The notes beneath the pieces were generated by a model. The model saw nothing but the letters and a program-made list of their open reading frames with translations. It did no database searches and had not been told where the DNA came from. A program made the translations under genes and the position numbers. A DNA stretch of 64,000 bases from Styela clava (lineage: Eukaryota > Chordata > Ascidiacea > Stolidobranchia > Styelidae), in assembly GCF_964204865.1 (NCBI RefSeq), contig NC_135251.1:22010001-22074000 (forward strand), in the 5' to 3' direction. Below, one piece after another: positions 57,813 to 64,000 of the stretch. The first letter of the stretch is position 1, and every line of letters begins with the position of its first letter.

Positions 57813-59860
57813 TCAGTAATCAGTAATCAGTAATTTATTTTATCACCAAGAAATACACACTGTACATACAGAACGAGATAAGAAAAGAGAGGAAAATAAT
57901 GCATTTCAGGGTGAAAGGGGACGCGATAAACCAGCATTGGTTATCGAGCAACGACACCTATGAATAGTCTAACATTGGGTTATACAAGAACAAAAATCGA
58001 ACTAAATACAGTACTAAAGTGAGGAGTCGGACGCTAAAATACTAACATTGGCAGAAATATGTTCAAAAAGACCGGATATTTCCGGACTCACTAAGCAAAC
58101 GACTCCGAACGCCGACTGGCAGATAACCATGACAACTACGGCACAAATACGGTAACGTCTAAGTGACTGGAGCACCATATTGCAAGCTGAGTTGGACGGT
58201 ACCGGCACTGTGCTGATGCATGGTTCATAAAGGCTGGGGACGAATTTGTACACGAGGATAATATGAAGAGAGAAAAAAGAATAAAATGTATCTACAGGTT
58301 TGGGCAACAGATTAAGAGATCACTAAACCAGGTAATTGCATTGAGTTACATTACTTACAAATAGTCATTTTGTGTGGCATAAATATAACTAATTTCAGAA
58401 TTTTAAATCACAACGGTTCTGAAGTGCGATCGAATAGGTCATGTAGAATATAGAAATCATTGAATTAAAAAAATGTATATACACAACAGTTCAATAGGAC
58501 GGTTCATGCAGAATTTATGTCAATAAATTACATAAATTTAAAGTCACAGCAGTACAATAGCCTACTATGATAAGGCAATTCATGCAGAATATATAAGTCA
58601 CTCAATTATAAAAATGAAAAATTCACCGAATTACAAACATATAAAATAAATATACTAATAGTATGGGTCAGTCGGACAGCTGTAGTAGCTGATCAACATA
58701 ATCCTATTTTGGCCTAGACTGTGCTGTCAAATCTACTGGAACCAGAATCCTGGCATATGCTGCCTCTAATTTTAGAGACATTTTGTTTTTTGAAAAAGCG
58801 TAAATGTACCTCCACATATATCTGTGAGGGCATAAGTGAGTCAGTATATTAACAATATATATCAATAAAAGTATTTTAAGTAGATATCCGAAAAATTTGC
58901 CAAATAAACATTGATAATTCCGTTTATTAAGAATAGTAAAATGTTTATTACAGGTTACTTGGACTCGAGGACTGTGGATCAAGTCGAGTAAACTCATTGT
59001 ATGATCAAGTAATCCTGGAGAATTCACTTTGCAAATTCAACTGGACCGGTAGGTGGAAATCATGAGTTTTTTATACTCTATTTTGAAAGCGGCATAAGAC
59101 GAATCACGTAGGGTTTGGGGTAGGTTATTCCAAATTCGCACACCTATGAATTTGAGGGACTTTTGGGATTTGGCAAGTGAGAAGCGAGGAACAAAGTAGT
59201 TACGCCTTGTTGAAGAACGAGTGTTATGTTCATGCACTGAACTTAGCGTGACAAAATAATTGTCAAAAGCTGCTGGTAATTGATTGTTTTGAAATTGATG
59301 CATAATTTTTGAGATTTCTAGTTTATAGATGTCAGTCAATTTAAGCACTCTAGTTTTATGGTATGAATAATTTAAATTCGAACGATATGGTGCTCTAGCG
59401 AGGATTCTAACGGCTCTATTCTGTAAAACCTCTAATCTATGCATGTTGGACTGAGTTGTAGAGCCCCAAGCAGCTATGGCATATTGTATATGAGATTGAA
59501 AAAGTGCAAAGTAAACGGTTCTCAAGGTGGAATTTTGTAAATAATTTTTTAGCTTTCCTAAAATCCCTACGGATCTTGACAGTTTTCTATGGATTTCGGT
59601 GGTGTGTGTATTCCATTTTAACTGACTATCAATGTGGAGCCCAAGATATTTATAAGACGAGACTATTTCCAATTCGGAGCCTTTAATTTTTATTGAAAAA
59701 TTCATATGTCTAATGCGAGAATTTGGACTGAATAACATGACTTTAGATTTATCTATATTTACTGTAAGTTTATTGCATGTCATCCAGTCATGTATTTTAT
59801 TTATTTCAGTGTTCACCTTATTTTGTAATGTGGTCAAATCTGTCGCACTGGCAAGCATTG
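57813..59860 (-). mobile_element. 5'-truncated LINE (non-LTR retrotransposon) with target duplication
   Basis: ATATCTAA flanks the body at 57805-57812 and 59861-59868. The minus-strand 3' end finishes in tandem ATTACTG repeats (57813-57835), as in CR1/L2-type LINE tails. The 5' end is cut within the reverse transcriptase coding region. The remaining frame is described separately (59037-59858), followed by about 1.2 kb of apparent 3' untranslated sequence. Confidence 0.85.
59037..59858 (-). pseudogene. LINE reverse transcriptase C-terminal fragment, uninterrupted
   Basis: The 273-residue frame starts just after the lost FADD catalytic region (LASATDLTTLQNKVNTEINK). It continues with the post-catalytic blocks WMTCNKLTVNIDKSKVMLFS, SYKYLGLHIDSQLKWNTHT, FALFQSHIQYAIAAWGST, LEVLQNRAVRILARAPYRS and the end GVRIWNNLPQTLRDSSYAAF. 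This is the typical C-terminal half of CR1/L2/RTE-like LINE reverse transcriptases. The frame is intact, so the insertion is probably young, but it lacks the catalytic residues and endonuclease. It is not a host gene. Confidence 0.85.
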
Positions 59861-60319
59861 ATATCTAACTAATATTCAACAGAATCCAGCAAAAACCCAG
59901 CTGATAATATCCTATAAAACTAAGGTAATGTTAACACGTCAATCGTCGTCGACATCACAAAGAACAGAAGAATACATGGGGAAATACCGGTAATGGCGAA
60001 ATCGGTTCAGCGACCAAGTTTGCAACTCGTGACAGTACACCTAACAAGCCCTCCAACGTTGCAACAACCCAAATTATCTAAATATTTATTTATTATTTTT
60101 ATTTCTATGGTTCACTCAATGAGTGATTTTGAATAAATATAAAATAAATCGGCTAATGCTAAAAATAAACATACGGTAAGAGTCGAAACGTCACAACTCA
60201 CAAACGAAGTGAAAATAACCTTTAACCCGCCAGTCGCTGTTCAATCATGGTCGTACTTAAAATATAATTACGGTTCAATCGTTGTTGAGAGATTGATTGA
60301 TATACAGTAATTAGTTCAA

Positions 60320-60500
60320 TCGCTCTAGTAAGTAAGTGTAAGTGTTTATTTCGATTTTCCGTTACAACAAAACAAATAGACAATACAGGGCAAAACAAAC
60401 AAATGTACGGAAAATCAGGAAAGTGGGCAAAATCTAAAAAAGATTTAAGACGTGCTGGTGCACGTGCCCATTTACCCCACACAGCAAACAACACATTGAA
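60320..60500 (-). mobile_element. LINE 3' end fragment with tandem ACTTAC tail
   Basis: On the minus strand it reads CCTGATTTTCCGTACATTTG, TTTTGTTGTAACGGAAAATC and GAAATAAACACTTACACTTA, ending ACTTACTTACTAG. A coding tail followed by AATAAA-like sequence and a short tandem repeat is typical of LINE 3' ends. Its 5' limit is unclear (about 60490-60530). It differs in sequence from the LINE at 57813-59860. Confidence 0.5.
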
Positions 60501-61440
60501 GTAAATTTAAAAAAAAAAGAGAGACACGAAAAATAATCCGGGCGTAAATACTTGACTGTGAATGTGGAGTTTCAACATGGAGTGTAATTTATACTATATC
60601 TGTACAAGGGACTAGCGAGAATTGTAGAACACAACAAACAAACAAGCGGTGCGCAATATGAGATAAAATTTACTTGATTACAAATGCACTCAACTAATAG
60701 TCTACCGGACGATAAACAACAATAATAAAAACAGCGTAAAAGTAAACAACAACAAACCAAGTAAAATATGACAAGAGCATTCCACGCCCTGGCGTTCCAA
60801 CTTTAGTTTTAATCAAAATTCATGTGGTTTGTGTAAGTAGGCTAGTCTTTTTTATGGAATCCATCATCAAATATCCGTTACATTTGACGTTTGACTGTTC
60901 GTGTTATTCCCAGCTTCGTTCTCCATGATAAACTCCACGCAGGCAGCATGATCTGATGTGAACTGATCCTTATCGTTTCGGTACTATATCCAACAGCATC
61001 GTTTTGATTTAAGTTTGTATGTATCTTCTCAGTAGGGTTTATATTCGTCCGGCTTTCCAAGTTTTCGTCCAAATATTTCTTACTACTGAAACCATAGACT
61101 ACTGAGCTCACATTCATAAATATTTAAGTGTTACCAAACAGATATTTCTACCGAGTTGGTTGTATGTATTCTTGCAGGGGACGGTTCGCCCTGTTATTCA
61201 TTATTTACAGATTTAGGTGCTTACAGAATTCAGCTATTTCAATATTTGGCGTTAGCTTAACTAAACATTCACTGCACTGTATTTTCATAAAAATCCGTAC
61301 TATTGTCTTTTTTTTAACATTGTTTTGTGGAAATAAAATCTAGCTTTCGCATGTTATTTGGAAGTACATGTGAGGATGGCAATTAAAGGTATATAATTTT
61401 TATTTTACCATTAATATTTTAATTCCAAACAAATTCCAGA

Positions 61441-62420
61441 ATTTAAAAGGTAAAGTGATTGACTGTAGATTTTCAAATATTATTGCTTTTTGTGTTATTA
61501 AAAAGGGCTCAAATTGTCTTGTGGAAAAAATTTCATTCATGAAGTATAGTATAGGCAGTTCTGACGAAAATAATTCATGGAAAATTATGGCGAAAAATAT
61601 GGCAACTATCATAGAGAAAAATAATCAGGCACTTGCGAAATTGGCCATGTCTCCACAAGTCTCGATCGTTTTATACTAAAAAGACATAAATTCAATCATA
61701 CTATATGCCTATATTTGGTTTTTGTCTTCTAAGGTTAGCATAAACATTGGGAAATGAGTTTTTCCAAAGTGACTAAAATTTTACAAGTGCCTGGTTTTTT
61801 TGAATTTGCGATCAGTCTTGCCATATTTTTCGACTAATATTTCACGTCCAAATAGATTCAAAAAGTGAAGTGAGTCACCATAGATTACCAAAGAGTATTG
61901 CTCCTTGTGTTGTTGAAAATGCACAAATTATCTTAGAATAGCAAATTTCATTTAGAAAAAAAATATATAGTAAGTTATGATGAAAATAATTCATAGCAAA
62001 GTATAGAGAAAAAATATGGCAACTGTCATTTAGAATGAAAAATCAGGCACTTGCTAAATTTGACACATCTCCACCTCTCAAATTCGGTTTTGTTCTTTAT
62101 CATAAAGTTGTAAATTCAATCATACAAAATGTGTATATTTATTATAAGTACAGAAGTAATTAGAAACTTTGGGAAATAGGTTTTTACAAGTGCATGATTT
62201 TTTTATTTAGCGTTGCCATATTTTACCTTTGAAAAATGGAATATACTCATTAATTGGAAAGTATATTGGCCTTTTGCGATATAGAAATGCCCAAATTTAT
62301 TTAAGATCTAATAAAACTGAAAACCAGATGATATACGAAAAAAAAAATCCAAAGTGCCCGAAATGGTGTCTGAAAAAGTGCCTGAATTCGCAAGTACCTG
62401 GTTTTAGGGAGACCAAATTT
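61441..62420 (+). repeat. Degenerate tandem repeat, period about 420 bp, 2.4 copies
   Basis: Unit 1 (about 61441-61860) and unit 2 (about 61861-62230) share, in order: ATTGCT.TTTGTGTT, TGATGAAAATAATTCAT-type, AAAAATATGGCAACT, AATCAGGCACTTGC.AAATT, ACATCTCCAC and TAAATTCAATCATAC, then GGGAAAT..GTTTTT. A third partial unit at about 62270-62420 keeps GTGCCTGAATTCGCAAGTACC. It lies just upstream of the putative first LEPROT exon. Confidence 0.7.
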
Positions 62421-62527
62421 TTCATTCAGGCCACCTGTATACTGGTATCAGTGCGGTGCCAATACCATATAAAAATTAGCCGTTTATATATCAAAAACTT
62501 GTACTTACAAACTATTTTTTGTTTTTT

Positions 62528-63426
62528 ATGTGCTTCTTTGAATTGAAATCCTTCATTAAAGGGTGAGTACTTGCGAACTCAATTATTTCTGTGGGTATCT
62601 CTAGATTGGTAGTGTTCTTTCATCTCACACTAACAATTAATTGAATTAATCTCATTCTGTGACACCTTTATAGGATCAGGGAGGTTTCGAGCATGGCATG
62701 GTTTTCTAATTGCCTACTCGTTTGTGGGACGAATATAGTGTTGGTTTTGTAGATGTTATTTTGTTACATTATTGGAATTGGAGAACTGTGCCCTACTGTC
62801 CAATTTGGGTGCTCATTCAATTTATTTAGACAACCCAAGTCGAGTTTGTGAAAAATAGTTCAATATACCAACTAAGGTTTCATTCTTTTTTACCGACTTA
62901 ATGACTAAAGTCCCCACATTTCCAATTTCAATATACCGTTTTGTATGAACTATTTACAGTTACCAAAGACCCCGATTAATTGGTGCAGAAATATTTAAGT
63001 CTTAAATTAGATCAACTGAAGACCCCCCCCCCCCGGACCGGCCTGGGGAGGAGATTCTTCAGTTGGACTCACCTGGGGGAGGGGGGGGGATTCTTCAGTT
63101 GGTCCTAGTTGGGGTGAAGATTCTTGTTTCCCAATTGAAGAATATCCCCCTCCCCCAACCCACCTAAGCCGATAATACCAGTTGGTCCTTTATTTGACCC
63201 GAACTAATTGTTTGGTAGAGTTAGGATTGGATGGTCTTAGTTGGGGTAGAGATCCTACAGTTGGTCTAACATGGGGTGGAGTTTATTCAGTTAATCCCTT
63301 AAATTATTTTTGAAACATGTATTCAACTTTTATGAATAACTTTTAACTTACTTTCAGACTTGTTGCGTTGGCATTATGCGGTTCTGTGGCTCTCACATTT
63401 CTCATGCTGGGATGTACTCTATATAA
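62528..63426 (+). CDS. LEPROT/Vps55-family gene, first two coding exons (partial, runs off the window)
   Basis: Exon 63358-63426 reads LVALALCGSVALTFLMLGCT then LY, with TTTCAG before it and GTAAGT after it. It matches the first membrane segment of LEPROT/LEPROTL1 (family motif GLTFLMLGCAL). These are small four-helix endosomal/Golgi proteins, related to yeast Vps55, that act in vesicle sorting and in surface levels of leptin and growth-hormone receptors. The required phase is 2. A candidate first exon, 62528-62562, reads MCFFELKSFIKG and ends at a GTGAGT donor in exactly that phase; IKG before LVAL resembles the IKA/VKA of the vertebrate proteins. The first exon is less sure than the second. 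The remainder lies beyond 64000. Confidence 0.75.
63018..63300 (+). repeat. G/C-rich minisatellite in LEPROT intron 1
   Basis: Units of about 30 bp with the core ATTCTTCAGTTGG(T/A)C followed by CTAGTTGGGG or CACCTGGGGG recur from 63048 to about 63290 and become more degenerate rightward. Homopolymer runs of C (63021-63034) and G (63080-63089) interrupt it. Strand asymmetry in G suggests possible quadruplex or slipped structures. Confidence 0.65.
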
Positions 63427-63635
63427 GTAAGTATGAGCAAATAAGAATGAGTAGAAAGATGTATTATGATTTGGTTTCTCTTGGGTGAAAAATTTGCTGA
63501 AAAATGAATGCAGATATGTGCATTGTTGTACTCACCTGACACAAGTGTGGTGTCTGGCGTGCTTTATCACTATGATATCGTGTCACAGTGATTTATCTGA
63601 CATCGATTTGAATGCTACTTGCTGCACACTAAGTC

Positions 63636-63735
63636 CATGCATTTGAAACAAATAACTGGCTAACTAATCCCATACCCGACATGGACTGGTAACCGGACGA
63701 GAGGTCGTGATTCACTATATGAGTAAGCCCTTATT
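63636..63735 (+). mobile_element. SINE tail fragment in a LEPROT intron
   Basis: GTCCATGCATTTGAAACAAA, TAATCCCATACCCGACATGG, GGTAACCGGACGAGAGG and GAGTAAGCC match the 3' half of the SINE at 27155-27445 in the same orientation. The tRNA-like head is missing, consistent with 5' truncation at insertion. Confidence 0.75.
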
Positions 63736-64000
63736 CGCAAACATAATGCGCTTCGAGAGTAAATAAGATTGAAACAAGATTTCAGGGGTTAATTGTAACA
63801 AGTCTTTATCATTTTTAGCTTTTAATTTCTGTCAGCGCAGAAAATTGTTTTGCTGTACAAGACTTTAATTAAATTGTATTTACATATATATATATAATAT
63901 GGGTTGTACTGATATATATATATTTTCTAATAACTGTCGTTGAACACTCGCTGGCTGAAATTGGTTGACAGAAAATCTACATGGTGGCCAAGTTTAACAA

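Noticed and set aside
1-64000. CRISPR array, bacterial operons or ribosome binding sites
   Set aside because: The window is animal nuclear DNA with spliced genes; no regularly spaced short repeats of CRISPR type occur.

Overview
This is animal (metazoan) nuclear DNA, not bacterial. It is AT-rich, has GT-AG introns, widely spaced genes on both strands, and eukaryotic transposon families (hAT-like, Penelope-like, LINE, tRNA-derived SINE, foldback elements). All genes were identified by reading translations against remembered family motifs; no database search was run. Small introns, moderate gene density and the repeat style suggest an invertebrate, possibly an ascidian tunicate. That assignment is inference and uncertain.

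Layout. 1-4.2 kb: diverged repeats, no recognised gene. 4.2-22.5 kb, minus strand: one large gene for a WD40 protein with an EF-hand-like N-terminus (WDR49/WDR64/WDY-like). I reconstructed 28 exons, all phase-compatible when the short form of exon 18 is used. A single-exon bHLH transcription factor gene (15562-16242, minus) sits inside the 2.5 kb intron between exons 11 and 12, with two T-box-type sites 10 bp apart upstream of it. 22.5-28.2 kb: intergenic, with MITEs, hairpins and a SINE. 28.2-34.9 kb, plus strand: MPDU1, LIN52, DTD1 and ACADS. 35.8-41.5 kb: transposon cluster with a Penelope-like reverse transcriptase in a foldback arrangement, a 3 kb element with about 350 bp terminal inverted repeats, and a hAT-like MITE. 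42.1-43.1 kb plus: CENP-N. 44.5-46.0 kb minus: ANKRD13C-like. 48.6-52.1 kb minus: queuosine salvage protein (QNG1) in 7 exons. 52.5-53.0 kb: a hAT relic with target-site duplication. 53.5-54.8 kb minus: ATG4 protease. 55.7-57.7 kb: a hAT-like element with a perfect 8-bp duplication. 57.8-59.9 kb: a 5'-truncated LINE with its own duplication. 61.4-63.3 kb: tandem repeats and a G/C-rich minisatellite. 62.5-64 kb plus: the first exons of a LEPROT/Vps55-type gene running off the window.

The genes are mostly housekeeping and functionally unrelated: dolichol-mannose use, cell-cycle gene repression, translation proofreading, fatty-acid oxidation, kinetochore, ER chaperone-like, tRNA-base salvage, autophagy and endosomal sorting. 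Gene structure is a mosaic: six recognised housekeeping genes have no coding intron, while their neighbours have 5, 7 and 28 exons.

The points most worth checking are the nested bHLH gene with its T-box/GATA upstream region, a predicted frame-preserving alternative splice in the WD40 gene, hammerhead-core-like motifs in dispersed repeats, and several transposon insertions dated by visible target-site duplications.
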